Assembly: GCF_052161615.1 (NCBI RefSeq)
Contig: NZ_CP197417.1
Coordinates: 682,001-746,000, forward strand
Reading direction: 5' to 3'
Length of the DNA stretch: 64,000 nucleotides
From: Aeoliella sp052161615
Lineage (GTDB): Bacteria > Planctomycetota > Planctomycetia > Pirellulales > Lacipirellulaceae
Shown here: piece by piece, positions 49,533 through 58,670 of the stretch
Numbering within the stretch: the stretch's first letter is position 1
How the letters are laid out: each line of letters opens with the position of its first letter
Notes under the pieces: generated by a model
The model's database searches: none
Told to the model about the DNA's origin: nothing
The model's input: only the letters and a program-made list of their open reading frames with translations
Position numbers and translations under genes: made by a program

Positions 49533-51629
49533 TTATCCCACGTCCGCTAGTTCGAGCGCTGCCCCGTACCGGCGTAGCATTTGTGCGCGGAGCTTGGCGT
49601 GTTCGGGGTTCGCGAGACCTGGGTCTTGCTTGAAAAGTTCGAATGCGGCGGCACGGGCTTCCTCGAGAATCTCGGCATCGCGCACCAGGTCGGCGATGAC
49701 GAATGGCGGAACGCCATGCTGCTGCGTGCCGAACAAGTCGCCGGGGCCGCGGAGGGCGAAGTCGATCTCGGCGAGTTCGAAGCCGCTCGACGTGTCGGCG
49801 AACTTCTGTAGTCGCTCGCGGACGGGGTCGGGGACCTCTTCGTCGATCATCACCGCGCAGTAACCTGGGTGCATGCCACGCCCCACGCGGCCGCGAAGCT
49901 GATGCAATTGGGCGATGCCGAAACGTTCGGGCGAGGCGATAATCATGAGCGACGCGTTGGGCACGTCGACGCCGACTTCGATGACGGTCGTAGCGACGAG
50001 CACCTGCGTCTCGCCACGGCGGAAACGCTCCATCGCTTCGTCTTTCTCGACGGGCGTCATACGGCCGTGCAGGATGTCCACGCGAAAGTCGGCCAGCTCG
50101 CCGCTGGTGAGCTCTTCGAACGCGCGGTCGACGCTCTTCGCGGCGATGTTCTCGGACTCTTCGACCAACGGCGTGACGACAAACGCCTGGCGGCCCTCGC
50201 GGAGTTTGTTCCGCGCGAAGTGCCACCAACGTTCCTGCTCGCTGGGGCCAACGACGTAGCTCTTCACCGGCTGGCGGCCGGGGGGCATGTCGTTGAGCGT
50301 CGAGACGTCGAGGTCGCCGAACTGCGTCATGCTCACCGTACGCGGAATTGGAGTCGCCGTCATCACCAAGTAGTGCGGCGATTGATCGCCGCGGCGGAGG
50401 GCTGCGCGTTGTTCGACGCCGAACTTGTGTTGCTCGTCGATCACGACGAGGCCCAGGTTTTTGAACTGCACACGCTCTTGCAACAGGGCGTGCGTGCCAA
50501 TCAGCAGGTCGAGTTCGCCGGCGGCGATTTGGCGAAGCGTCTGCTCGCGCTCGCCTGACTTGAGGCCGCCTACCAGCAACCGATACCGCACGCGGCTTTC
50601 GTCGAGCAGCCGCTCGAGCGTGTGGGCGTGTTGCCGCGCGAGGATTTCGGTGGGGGCCATCAGCGCCGCCTGATGCCCATGCGCGACGCAGGCGAGCAAA
50701 GCGTAGACGGCGACCAGTGTCTTGCCACTGCCGACATCGCCTTGCAGCAGGCGGTTCATCGGCGTCGTGGCATTGAGGTCGACGCCAATCTCGTCGATTG
50801 CACGCCGTTGCCCGGGCGTGAGGGCGAAGGGGAGCAGTCTGGTGATGCGGGCATCGATTTGTGCCGAGACTTCCAGCGCCGGCGCGCGGAAGTTGACTCG
50901 CTGCTGATGCCGGCGCGCAGCGAGGGCGAGTTGCAGCACCAGGAGTTCCTGGAAGATGAACCGCCGCCGTGCGCGGGTTACTTCTTCCATGTTCATCGGC
51001 AAATGAATCGCGCGGAGGCTCTCGCCAATCGGCATCAGGTTGTACGCCGCGAGCACCGGCTCGGGGAGCACTTCTTCGGGCACATCGGCGAACTTCGGCA
51101 CCACCTCGCCGGCGATGCGCCGCATGTGGTACTGCGTCATCCCTTCGGTCAGCGAGTAGATCGGTTGCAGATCGCTCGTGGGTGTCTGCTTGTCGGCCTC
51201 GGCGAACTCGTCGCCGAGCCAGACGGTGTGCGGGTGCGACATCTCCCATCGGCCGCCCCGCATCTTGGGCTTCGCCGACATTTGGACGCGCTGCCCCATC
51301 TTGAACTTCTCGCGCATGAACGGCTGGTTGAACCATGTCGCGCGGAGCAAGAGATCGCGATCGGAAATCAACACGCCAACACGGCTTTTTCCGAAACCCA
51401 TCGAGCGGCTATCGACCTCGACCACCGTACCGCGAACAGTCTGTAGCACGTCCTCTTCGAGTTCGTCGATGGGGCGAAGGTCGGAGAGGTCCTCGTAGTC
51501 GCGGGGGAAGTTGAACAGAAAGTGCCCCACCGATCGCATCGCGAGCCGCGCAAGCTGCTGTTGCTGCGGCGGCCGAAGAGCCACCACGTCGGCAATGGGC
51601 GTTGCGAGGGTTTCGAGGGGAGTAGGCAA
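49533..51629 (-). CDS. recG: ATP-dependent DNA helicase RecG
   Basis: Remodels stalled replication forks and branched recombination intermediates. The 698 residues contain an N-terminal wedge (OB) domain, Walker A GDVGSGKT at 297-304, VVIDEQHKFGV (DEQH box, diagnostic for RecG) near 400, and the TRG region RFGIAQLHQLRGRVGRG. The first codon is TTG at 51629, only 2 bp from a palindromic repeat, and an in-frame stop lies inside that repeat. The start is thus limited to this TTG or an internal codon, and no Shine-Dalgarno sequence is visible. Confidence 0.95.
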   Translation of the reverse strand: MPTPLETLATPIADVVALRPPQQQQLARLAMRSVGHFLFNFPRDYEDLSDLRPIDELEEDVLQTVRGTVVEVDSRSMGFGKSRVGVLISDRDLLLRATWFNQPFMREKFKMGQRVQMSAKPKMRGGRWEMSHPHTVWLGDEFAEADKQTPTSDLQPIYSLTEGMTQYHMRRIAGEVVPKFADVPEEVLPEPVLAAYNLMPIGESLRAIHLPMNMEEVTRARRRFIFQELLVLQLALAARRHQQRVNFRAPALEVSAQIDARITRLLPFALTPGQRRAIDEIGVDLNATTPMNRLLQGDVGSGKTLVAVYALLACVAHGHQAALMAPTEILARQHAHTLERLLDESRVRYRLLVGGLKSGEREQTLRQIAAGELDLLIGTHALLQERVQFKNLGLVVIDEQHKFGVEQRAALRRGDQSPHYLVMTATPIPRTVSMTQFGDLDVSTLNDMPPGRQPVKSYVVGPSEQERWWHFARNKLREGRQAFVVTPLVEESENIAAKSVDRAFEELTSGELADFRVDILHGRMTPVEKDEAMERFRRGETQVLVATTVIEVGVDVPNASLMIIASPERFGIAQLHQLRGRVGRGMHPGYCAVMIDEEVPDPVRERLQKFADTSSGFELAEIDFALRGPGDLFGTQQHGVPPFVIADLVRDAEILEEARAAAFELFKQDPGLANPEHAKLRAQMLRRYGAALELADVG

Positions 51630-51630
51630 A

Positions 51631-51709
51631 GAATGACCAATGACGAATTAAGAATGACCAGTTAGGAGATTTGTTCCATTGGTCATTGTTAATTCGTCAT
51701 TGGACATTC
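51631..51709. repeat. GAATGACCAATGACGAA inverted repeat
   Basis: Arms 51631-51660 and 51680-51709 are reverse complements with two mismatches in 30 and a 19-nt loop. Together with a few flanking bases it forms the whole 5' region between recG and rnhA (both on the minus strand). Confidence 0.85.
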
Positions 51710-51738
51710 ACAAGCACCGCGTGGGCTTTTTGGGGCGT

Positions 51739-52182
51739 TCACAGGTACTTCTGGTACGCGGCCACGGCCAGCACGTCGCAGCGGTCGTTCTCGGGGTGCC
51801 CACTATGCCCGGCGACGCGGGTGTACTTGAGGGTGTGCTCGGCCAGGAGGGCGTCGAGTTCCTGCCACAGGTCGACGTTCTTCACCTCGGCCCACTTCTT
51901 GCCCTCTTTGCGCCGCCAGCCGTTGGCTTTCCACTTGGGCATCCACTCGCTGATCCCCTTGCCGACGTAAACGCTGTCGGTGAACAGCTCGACCTCGGAG
52001 GGTTTCTTGAGGGCCTCGAGTCCCTTCACCACCGCCGTGAGCTCCATGCGATTGTTGGTGGTCTCTCGCTCGCCGCCCGACTGTTCCATCTCCTTGCCGG
52101 TCGGCACGTGCCGTAGCACAAACGCCCAGCCCCCCGGGCCGGGATTTCCACTGCATCCGCCGTCGGTGAAAAGATGGATCAT
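51739..52182 (-). CDS. rnhA: Ribonuclease HI
   Basis: Degrades RNA in RNA-DNA hybrids. A 147-residue type 1 RNase H with FTDGGCSGNPGPGGWAF (catalytic Asp7), RMELTAV (Glu47), FTDSVYV (Asp69) and the C-terminal GHSGHPENDRCDVLA Asp region: the full DEDD set with the His loop. It lies upstream of recG on the same strand, so the two may be co-transcribed apart from the repeat between them. Confidence 0.95.
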   Translation of the reverse strand: MIHLFTDGGCSGNPGPGGWAFVLRHVPTGKEMEQSGGERETTNNRMELTAVVKGLEALKKPSEVELFTDSVYVGKGISEWMPKWKANGWRRKEGKKWAEVKNVDLWQELDALLAEHTLKYTRVAGHSGHPENDRCDVLAVAAYQKYL

Positions 52183-52281
52183 GGAGCGAGTGGAATGCGT
52201 AAGGAGTTTGATGCGGTGAGTGGGAGTGGCATTCTAACCGGTGGGAGGAGATTCGTTGAGGGTGCGCGAGCGGGCGCTCTA

Positions 52282-52309
52282 AGGCGAGCCGGGAGCGTTA
52301 GCGACCGGA
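52282..52309 (+). repeat. GGCGAGCCGG family repeat
   Basis: A 28-bp unit beginning AGGCGAGCCGGGAGCGTTAG, the inverted relative of 30618-30645. It lies just 13 bp beyond the stop of the small hypothetical gene at 52323. Confidence 0.65.
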
Positions 52310-52322
52310 GGTTGGGAACTCA

Positions 52323-52619
52323 CTATTCCCAAGTGAAGGTCAGCGGATCATCCGATCCGTTCTGAAAGTGGTAATGTGGAAGGCGAGGTGCGAACTCAGC
52401 AATGAATCTAGGCTCTGATTCATGCGGCTTGCGTGGTCTGAAGAGATCATTTCGCAGCGCATGTTCGTAGGTTGACTCGTCGAGTGGATACTCAGACAAG
52501 GTGCAGGTGAGGGAGTAACGCTGAATGAACTCTCTGGCGAGTTCTTCGGTTCTGAAGATGCCACCTGGAATTCGACCATGTTCTCCGGTCACGACCCAGA
52601 CCGTTTCGGTTCCGTCCAT
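52323..52619 (-). CDS. Small hypothetical protein downstream of histidine kinase
   Basis: A 98-residue soluble protein starting MDGTETVWVVTGEHGRIPGG at ATG 52619 (or GTG one codon earlier). It has an alpha/beta pattern: WVVTGEHGRIPGGIF, EELAREFIQRYSLTCTLSEY and FIAEFAPRLPHYHFQNG. It resembles a family of roughly 100-residue proteins with the same W-V-x-x-G-x-x-x-P-x-G-x-F opening (I believe DUF7710, unconfirmed). The start follows the kinase stop directly (TGA then GTGATG), so the two are translationally coupled. Confidence 0.6.
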   Translation of the reverse strand: MDGTETVWVVTGEHGRIPGGIFRTEELAREFIQRYSLTCTLSEYPLDESTYEHALRNDLFRPRKPHESEPRFIAEFAPRLPHYHFQNGSDDPLTFTWE

Positions 52620-52622
52620 CAC

Positions 52623-54602
52623 TCACCCCGCGTCCCGCTGCTTCGCCCCGCCGGAGTTCGCGGCGTCCACCTTCGTTCCGTCGCTCGTCACCACGTCGCT
52701 TTTCACCGCGTCGCCCTTCACCGCGCCATTCGTTCCGTTCGCTTCTACCTTCGGCGGGGTCATGTAGTCGCCGACGTGGGGGCGGTTCAGCGCGGCGACT
52801 TGTTCTTTGAGTTGGGCGTCGAGGTCGCTCGTGGCTTCGATCTTCCAGGGCAGGGTGACCGTGAACGTGCTGCCTTTGCCGACGACGCTCGACAGCGTGA
52901 CTTCGCCACCTAAGAGACGGCACAACTCGCGGACAATCGACAAACCCAAGCCGGTGCCCGAGTACTCGCGGGTCATGGCGTCGCCGCCGGGGAGGGCGGC
53001 CGTGCCTTGGCGGAACTTCTCGAACACCAGTTGCTGGTCGGCTTCGCTGATGCCGATGCCCGTGTCGGCCACTTCGACCCCGAGCATGCCCGAGTCGTCC
53101 GTAAACGAGTTGATCGTGATGCGGCCACCCTCGGGCGTAAACTTGATGGCGTTCGACAGCAGGTTGTTCAGAATCTGCTGCACCTTTGCTTGGTCCTGCA
53201 CCACGCTGGGGAGCTTCGCCTCGAACGTGCATTCGAGGTCGATGTTCTTGCTCTCGGCGAGCGGCCTTGCCATGTCGCACAGCGACGACACGATCGACTC
53301 GATGCGGAACTCGGTCGCGCGGATCTCCATCCGCCCGCTTTCCATCTTCGCGAGGTCGAGAATGTCGTTGATCATTTCTAGGAGCAGTGCGCCGCTGCGG
53401 CGGATGTTACCGACGTAGCGTTTTTGCTTGTCGCTCAATGAGTCGATGTCCTGCAGCACTTCGCTAAAGCCCAAAATGCTGTTGAGCGGTGTGCGGAGCT
53501 CGTGGCTCATGGTCGCGAGGAAGTCGCTCTTGATGCGGTTGAGCTCGTACAGCCGCATGTTGGCCTGGGCGAGCTCGTCGAGCTTGCCGTCAAGCTCGCT
53601 GTTCACTTCGCCCAGCTCGTCGCGCTGCCGCAAAAGTTGGCGAACCATTCGGTTGAACGCGGCGGCCAGTTCTTCGAACTCGTCGCCGGTGTAGATCTCA
53701 GCCCGTTGGTCGACGTCGCCCTCGCGGACCGCGTTCGCCACGTCGCGCAGATGCTGCACCGGCTTCACGATCACGTACCGCACGACGGCCCAGAGCATCA
53801 GCATCGACAGGAAGCCGGTGATGATGGCCGCGGTCCACAGGATCGCTTCGCCGCGTGCGAGCTTGCTGGCAGTCGGCCCGTGATCGAAGGAGATCCGCAT
53901 GATGGCCAGCAGCTCGCCATCTTTCAGATTCTTGCGAGCCGAGTAGCCGAGGTATCGATGACACGCCACGCACGACTCGCCGCGGGCGTACATCGGATAG
54001 TAGTACTGGTACACCTCGTGATTCTGGATGGGGACGACTCGGTCGAAGGGGAGCACGTCCTTTGGCAGGAGCTTGTCGCGTTCCTGATTGCCGTTACCGT
54101 TGCTGGTGGTCGGGGAGTTGGCGTCCTCTTCTTCTTCGTCTGGTTCGGGCGTGAGCGTGTGCGCACTATAGAGCGCCATCAACCGCTTCTCTTCATCCCC
54201 TTGCGGTGGATTCAGCCCCCGGTCGTTCGGCGGCAACACGGTATCCCATTTGAAGTCGGTGCCGTAGGAACTTCCCTCGTCGAGAATATCGCGATACCAA
54301 TTGGAAAAGTCGTCCGCGATCGCCTTGTCGGCAGTCGAGCTTCCTTCGATCGCCGCGGATGGATCGGCGTCCAACAGGGCCATCATCTTGGGGTCGATGC
54401 TGCGATGGGCATCGGTAAACGCGGTACGAACCAGCTGCTTGCCCAGCTCGCGATTCTGCTCGTAGATCAGCCGCTTGGCGTACGCCCCGTAAAAGTAGAA
54501 GCTCAAGAAAATCAGCAAACCCAACGAAATGCCAAACCACCAGCGGCACTTCCGCTCGAGGCTCGACTCGCCAAACACGCGTTTAAAGGTGGTGTAGGAC
54601 AA
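52623..54602 (-). CDS. Sensor histidine kinase with haem-c-type sensor domain
   Basis: A 659-residue membrane kinase. TM1 at about 21-40; the periplasmic region 41-250 carries an Asp/Glu-rich insertion and a DUF3365/Tll0287-like end with CVACH at 211-215, a covalent haem c motif. TM2 at 252-275, HAMP 276-328, HisKA with FLATMSHELRTPLNS (His367 as phospho-acceptor), and HATPase with N box NNLLSNAIKF and G boxes DTGIGISEAD and GTGLGLSIV. It probably senses redox, oxygen or NO through haem. No response regulator adjoins. It starts at TTG 54602; a GTG eight codons later is possible. Confidence 0.92.
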   Translation of the reverse strand: MSYTTFKRVFGESSLERKCRWWFGISLGLLIFLSFYFYGAYAKRLIYEQNRELGKQLVRTAFTDAHRSIDPKMMALLDADPSAAIEGSSTADKAIADDFSNWYRDILDEGSSYGTDFKWDTVLPPNDRGLNPPQGDEEKRLMALYSAHTLTPEPDEEEEDANSPTTSNGNGNQERDKLLPKDVLPFDRVVPIQNHEVYQYYYPMYARGESCVACHRYLGYSARKNLKDGELLAIMRISFDHGPTASKLARGEAILWTAAIITGFLSMLMLWAVVRYVIVKPVQHLRDVANAVREGDVDQRAEIYTGDEFEELAAAFNRMVRQLLRQRDELGEVNSELDGKLDELAQANMRLYELNRIKSDFLATMSHELRTPLNSILGFSEVLQDIDSLSDKQKRYVGNIRRSGALLLEMINDILDLAKMESGRMEIRATEFRIESIVSSLCDMARPLAESKNIDLECTFEAKLPSVVQDQAKVQQILNNLLSNAIKFTPEGGRITINSFTDDSGMLGVEVADTGIGISEADQQLVFEKFRQGTAALPGGDAMTREYSGTGLGLSIVRELCRLLGGEVTLSSVVGKGSTFTVTLPWKIEATSDLDAQLKEQVAALNRPHVGDYMTPPKVEANGTNGAVKGDAVKSDVVTSDGTKVDAANSGGAKQRDAG

Positions 54603-54958
54603 CTGCGGAAGGCGGAATTGGGAATGCGGAAGGGGGACGGCTTGCTAGCAGCGATCCCCTAATTGTAGAGGAGACCTGCGACTACAGCCAACGGCAGTGC
54701 AGTGTACTGAGTCCCCTCTCCCCTGCGATTTCGCGAAGTGCGAGTCGAGTATTGGCTTACGTCATGCCGCGAAATCGTGGGGGAGAGGGTTAGGGTGAGG
54801 GGGGAGTTTGCTCGCACGCTGTGCCCCTCACCCCAACCCTCTCCCCCAAGCTGCTGGTCATAGTCTGCCCGATGCGAAGTTTACTCCGCCAGCAGCTCGG
54901 GGGAGAGGGAGCAAGAAAGCAAGCTTCCAATCTCCAGCCCCAAGCCCACGTCCCCAGT
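54603..54958. other. Gene-free stretch with two C-rich hairpins
   Basis: 54712-54801: CCCTCTCCCCTGCGATTTCG pairs with CGAAATCGTGGGGGAGAGGG. 54824-54910: CAACCCTCTCCCCCAAGCTG pairs with CAGCTCGGGGGAGAGGG. The two hairpins are back to back, and TAGGGTGAGGGG of the first also complements CCCCTCACCC of the second, giving a REPIN-like double palindrome of about 200 bp. It lies beyond the priA stop and before the kinase start; no gene seen. Confidence 0.75.
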
Positions 54959-57247
54959 TCACATCATGTCGATCGGATCAATATCCACGATCCACTGCAC
55001 GTCCTCTGGCAGTTTCAGTTTGCCGGCGAGCGGGGCGAGGGCTGTGCGGAGCGTTTCGCGGTTGGGGGCGACCACAAGAATGTGGTAGCGGAACAAATTG
55101 CGGAGCTTCGCGATCGTACACGGCGCGGGGCCAATCACCCGCACCTCGCGGCACGCCTCGCGGACCTTCGCCGCTAGGTCGTCGCCGACGGCCAGCGTCA
55201 CCTTGTCCACCGGCCCGCGAATCACCAACCTCGCCATTCGGCCATAAGGCGGATAGCCGAGCATCTCGCGCTCGGGGAGTTCGCTCGCGGCAAACCCTTC
55301 GTAGTCGTGGTTCATCGCCGCGACGATCGCCGGGTGGTCGGGCGACAGCGTTTGCACAAGCACTCGCCCGCCGCGCTCGCCACGCCCCGTGCGACCGGCG
55401 ACCTGCGTCACCAAGTGGAACGTCCGCTCGGCCGCGCGGAAGTCGGGGAAGTGGAGCGACGTGTCGGCATTCACCACGCCAACGAGCGTCACGTTCGGAA
55501 AGTCGAGCCCCTTGGCGATCATCTGCGTGCCGAGCAAGATATCGACCTCGCCATTGCGGAACGAGTCGAGCGCCTGCTCGTGACTCCCCGGCCGCCGCAT
55601 GCTGTCGGTGTCCATTCGCAGCACCGGGTGATTCGGAAAGCGCGCGGCAACCTCGGCCTCGAGCTTCTGCGTGCCGAAACCGCCGTAACGGATGTTGGCA
55701 TCCTTGCAGTCGGGGCAGTACGTTGGCGGAGGCTCGGTGCGGTCGCACCAGTGGCACACCACGTGATTCGCCTGGCGATGGTACACCATCGACACGTCGC
55801 AATCGGGACACTTGAGCGCGAACCCACACGCGGGGCATTGCACGTGCGTCGAATATCCACGCCGATTTAAGAGCAACATCACCTGCCCGCCATCCGCCAG
55901 CGCCACCGTCATCGCCTGAGACAGCGGGCGACTAATCGCGCCGCGCGAACCTTGCCGATGCTCTTCGCGACGCAAGTCGACCGCGCGAACTTCGGGCAGC
56001 GGCAGGTTCGACACGCGGTCGGGCATCGAGATCAACTCGTACTGCCCCGACTGCGCTGCTTGCCAAGTTTCGAGCGATGGCGTCGCACTCCCCAGCACCA
56101 GCGGCACCTTATCCATCCGCGTTCGCTCGAGCGCCACATCACGCGCGTGGTACCGTGGTGCCGTGTCCTGCTTGAACGACGTCTCGTGTTCCTCGTCGAT
56201 CACAACGAGTCCCAAGTGCGGTGTGGGGGCGAAGATCGCACTCCGCGCGCCGACCACCACTTGCACGTCCCCCGACGCGATCCGCTTCCATTGGCGATGC
56301 CGCTCGACGTCACTCTGATGACTATGCAGCACGGCGACGCGATCGAAACGCTCACGAAAACGCCCGACTGTCTGCGGCGTCAGGCTAATCTCGGGCACCA
56401 GCACAATCGCTTGTCGCCCAAAGCTCACCACCTTTTCGATCGCCTGGATGTAGACTTCCGTCTTGCCGCTCCCCGTCACGCCATGCAGCAGCATCGTCCG
56501 CGGCCTTCGCGAATCGAGCGCCGCCGTGATCGACTTGAGCGCCGCGACTTGCGCCGGGTTCAGCGTCATCGGTCCGCGACGAGTGAACTCCTGATCGAGC
56601 AGCGGGTCGGTGTCGATCCGCTCGACGCGCGACGCGATCAGCTCCTTCTTCCGCAGCGTGTTGATTGGCCCTGACGTGCACTCGGCCCGCATCATCAGTT
56701 GCTTCATGGTGAGCGGCTTCGTGCTACCCGCCAGTACCTTGAGCACGGCGAGCTGCTTCTCGGGCAGTTCGAGCGTTGTGAGCCGCGCGGCAACTTTTGT
56801 CGGCACGGAGAATAACGTCGTCTCGCGCGTCCCCGCCTTGCCACGCACGCCAGCCGGCAGAATGCACTCCAGCACCTGCCCCAGCGGCGTCATGTAGTAG
56901 TCGGCGATCCACTGACCGAGCTCCAGCATGCGTGGCGAGAGCAGCGGCGACGCGTCGAGTACCCCCGCGAGTGATTTCAGTTTTCGCCCGCCGGTCGTGG
57001 TGACGCTCACATCGACGCAGTAACCAACGACGGCCCGGTCGCCCCGCCCGAGCGGCACGCTCACCCGCCGTCCCGCTTCCGCCAGAAACTCCGGCTTCCG
57101 CGCGTCGGCGAACTGGTCCGGCACCAAATAATCAAACTCCCCCGCCGGCCCACTCGACAACACCACCCGCGCAACCCGCCTTTGCTCGGCATCGTCGAGC
57201 TCCCACACGGGAGGCGAAGTATCAAACAAACTTTGCTGCTGTGGCAT
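54959..57247 (-). CDS. priA: Primosomal protein N' (replication restart helicase)
   Basis: Restarts collapsed replication forks by loading the replicative helicase. The 762 residues include an N-terminal 3'BD region (VVLSSGPAGEFDYLVPDQFA) and Walker A HGVTGSGKTEVY. The DEEH box is VVIDEEHETSFKQD, and the zinc-binding insert has four CxxC pairs (CPACG, CPDCD, CHWCD, CPDCK). Helicase motif VI region is TQVAGRTGRGERGG. ATG 57247 is well supported. Together with recG it gives the window two fork-repair helicases. Confidence 0.97.
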   Translation of the reverse strand: MPQQQSLFDTSPPVWELDDAEQRRVARVVLSSGPAGEFDYLVPDQFADARKPEFLAEAGRRVSVPLGRGDRAVVGYCVDVSVTTTGGRKLKSLAGVLDASPLLSPRMLELGQWIADYYMTPLGQVLECILPAGVRGKAGTRETTLFSVPTKVAARLTTLELPEKQLAVLKVLAGSTKPLTMKQLMMRAECTSGPINTLRKKELIASRVERIDTDPLLDQEFTRRGPMTLNPAQVAALKSITAALDSRRPRTMLLHGVTGSGKTEVYIQAIEKVVSFGRQAIVLVPEISLTPQTVGRFRERFDRVAVLHSHQSDVERHRQWKRIASGDVQVVVGARSAIFAPTPHLGLVVIDEEHETSFKQDTAPRYHARDVALERTRMDKVPLVLGSATPSLETWQAAQSGQYELISMPDRVSNLPLPEVRAVDLRREEHRQGSRGAISRPLSQAMTVALADGGQVMLLLNRRGYSTHVQCPACGFALKCPDCDVSMVYHRQANHVVCHWCDRTEPPPTYCPDCKDANIRYGGFGTQKLEAEVAARFPNHPVLRMDTDSMRRPGSHEQALDSFRNGEVDILLGTQMIAKGLDFPNVTLVGVVNADTSLHFPDFRAAERTFHLVTQVAGRTGRGERGGRVLVQTLSPDHPAIVAAMNHDYEGFAASELPEREMLGYPPYGRMARLVIRGPVDKVTLAVGDDLAAKVREACREVRVIGPAPCTIAKLRNLFRYHILVVAPNRETLRTALAPLAGKLKLPEDVQWIVDIDPIDMM

Positions 57248-57692
57248 AAAAACAAAAGCGAGCGGGGCCCGTTAGGGCCGTGGTAATTCAACAGTGGATC
57301 CAACGCTATGGACGGAGAGAGGACACCCAGAACTCAGGGGCAACAGAATGGGACGCGGATGAACGCGGATCGAGCAGGATTAACGCGGATAAGTTTTCTC
57401 GAACGGTTAATCGTCTTACTTGTTCAAAGGACCAAATGCGTGAAGCGTTTCGAATCAAGCCCTTTAAATTTTAATCCGCGACCATCCTGCCAAATCCGCG
57501 TTCATCCGCGTCCTATTCTTCTCTTTTCTTCCTCCCGTGACCTCCGTGTTCTCTGTGGTTAGTTTTGCGATTCTGGGGGCTCGCAGGACTCGACCCCAGC
57601 CACCCCACGCGACTAATTCTTCCGACCAAGTGGCAAGCCAGTCGCACCCCTGTTACCATACCAGTCTCGCACCCCAACCCCCCAGCCCCCTC
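57248..57692. other. Gene-free stretch with nested CGCGGAT palindrome
   Basis: 57302-57566: GACGCGGATGAACGCGGATC and AACGCGGATAAG face CAAATCCGCGTTCATCCGCG, with an outer layer GAGAGGACACCCAGAA against CCTCCGTGTTCTCTGTGG. The layout matches the elements at 28630-28862 and 46356-46588. The remaining 120 bp before nadD are C-rich with no visible signal. Confidence 0.7.
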
Positions 57693-58301
57693 ATGCGACT
57701 TGGACTTTTCGGCGGCAGTTTTGACCCCGTGCACCGCGGGCACGTCGAGCTCGCGCGCGCCTGCCAGCAGGGTGCGAATCTCGACCAAGTCTGGTTCCTC
57801 CCCGCCGCAAAACAACCGTTCAAGCAGCACGGCCCCGTGGCGAGCGACTCCGACCGCCTGGCGATGCTCGAACTCGCCATCGAGGACGAACCGACTTGGA
57901 GAGTCAGCTCGCTCGAAATCGACCGCGGCGGTGTCAGCTACACCGTCGACACGCTGCGCGAAATCCACGAGCAACTCCCCGACACCGAGCTCTACTTCCT
58001 GATGGGCGCCGACGCTCTGCATGATTTGCCAAAGTGGCGCGAGCCCGAGGTGATCGTCGCCCTCGCCACGCCACTCGTAGTCGCCCGCGCGGGGGAACCC
58101 ACCCCGAAGTTCGACGCGCTGCTCTCCATCTGCTCTCCCCAGCGCGTCGACCAAATCCGCGCCGCCCAAGTCACCATGCCCGAGATGCCCGTCTCCAGCA
58201 GCGCCATCCGAGCCTTAATCGCCGACGGCGACATCGTCGCCGCGATGCTACCGAACAAAGTCTGGGACTACATCATCGAGCAGGGTTTGTACAAGCAGTA
58301 G
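57693..58301 (+). CDS. nadD: Nicotinate-nucleotide adenylyltransferase
   Basis: Adenylates nicotinate mononucleotide in NAD synthesis. A 202-residue nucleotidyltransferase: LFGGSFDPVHRGHVELA (HxGH region), the FMGADALHDLPKWREPE substrate loop and the C-terminal PVSSSAIRALIADG (ISSTxxR-type motif). ATG 57693 is fixed by the motif position; longer frames upstream start in non-coding sequence. The stop is followed after 2 bp by a REP. Confidence 0.95.
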   Translation: MRLGLFGGSFDPVHRGHVELARACQQGANLDQVWFLPAAKQPFKQHGPVASDSDRLAMLELAIEDEPTWRVSSLEIDRGGVSYTVDTLREIHEQLPDTELYFLMGADALHDLPKWREPEVIVALATPLVVARAGEPTPKFDALLSICSPQRVDQIRAAQVTMPEMPVSSSAIRALIADGDIVAAMLPNKVWDYIIEQGLYKQ

Positions 58302-58303
58302 AA

Positions 58304-58461
58304 GTAGGCCGTATCAAGCTCCGCGCCGATACGGCAATTGGCTGCCACTGTTTGGTCCCCACCGTGCCACCAATTAAACTTCCAAACGAATCCATGCCGC
58401 GATTTCCTCATTCTTCCAATCGTGAAGCGCCGGATCGGCGCGGAGCTTGATCGCGGCCTAC
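58304..58461. repeat. REPIN (inverted REP pair)
   Basis: REP 58304-58335 (stem GCCGTATC/GATACGGC) and inverted REP 58429-58461 (with one extra base, GATCGCGGCC). The 93-bp spacer begins AATTGGCTGCCA and ends CCAATCGTGAAGC, the ends conserved in other copies. Confidence 0.9.
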
Positions 58462-58521
58462 ATCACAACCCTTCGCCTTGCCTCACCCCGTTTCGCGAGC
58501 TATCCTTTACTATCTTCGAAC

Positions 58522-58577
58522 GGCGATGGAGTTCGCCATAACCGCCGGTTCTTGCCAGCCGAGCTGATAACTCCTAC
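58522..58577 (+). promoter_or_regulatory. Fluoride (crcB) riboswitch
   Basis: The sequence folds as the fluoride riboswitch. GGAGTT (58528-58533) pairs with AACTCC (58569-58574) as P1, and GGCG (58522-58525) pairs with CGCC (58534-58537). GCCGG (58544-58548) pairs with CCG-A-GC (58559-58564, one bulged A) around a 10-nt loop. The conserved flanks GGCGATGG, ATAACCGCC and GCTGAT..CTCCTAC are present. It lies 94 nt upstream of the CLC-F-type transporter start, so fluoride should turn that gene on. Confidence 0.88.
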
Positions 58578-58670
58578 AAGTGCACCTGAAACAGTGCGGT
58601 TGTGGGAGCGTGTTTGCTGGCCGTCTGCCGGCGAGGACTTTCCCGCGAAATAGCTCGTTGGGATACGTCC

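Noticed and set aside
49396..51336. A 646-codon open frame inside recG on the same strand
   Set aside because: It is a +1-shifted shadow of recG: Arg/Ala/Pro-rich with no family pattern, whereas the recG frame has all helicase motifs.
53502..54662. A 386-codon frame antisense to the histidine kinase
   Set aside because: Caused by high GC codon bias; composition is His/Val/Arg-rich and the opposite strand encodes a complete kinase.
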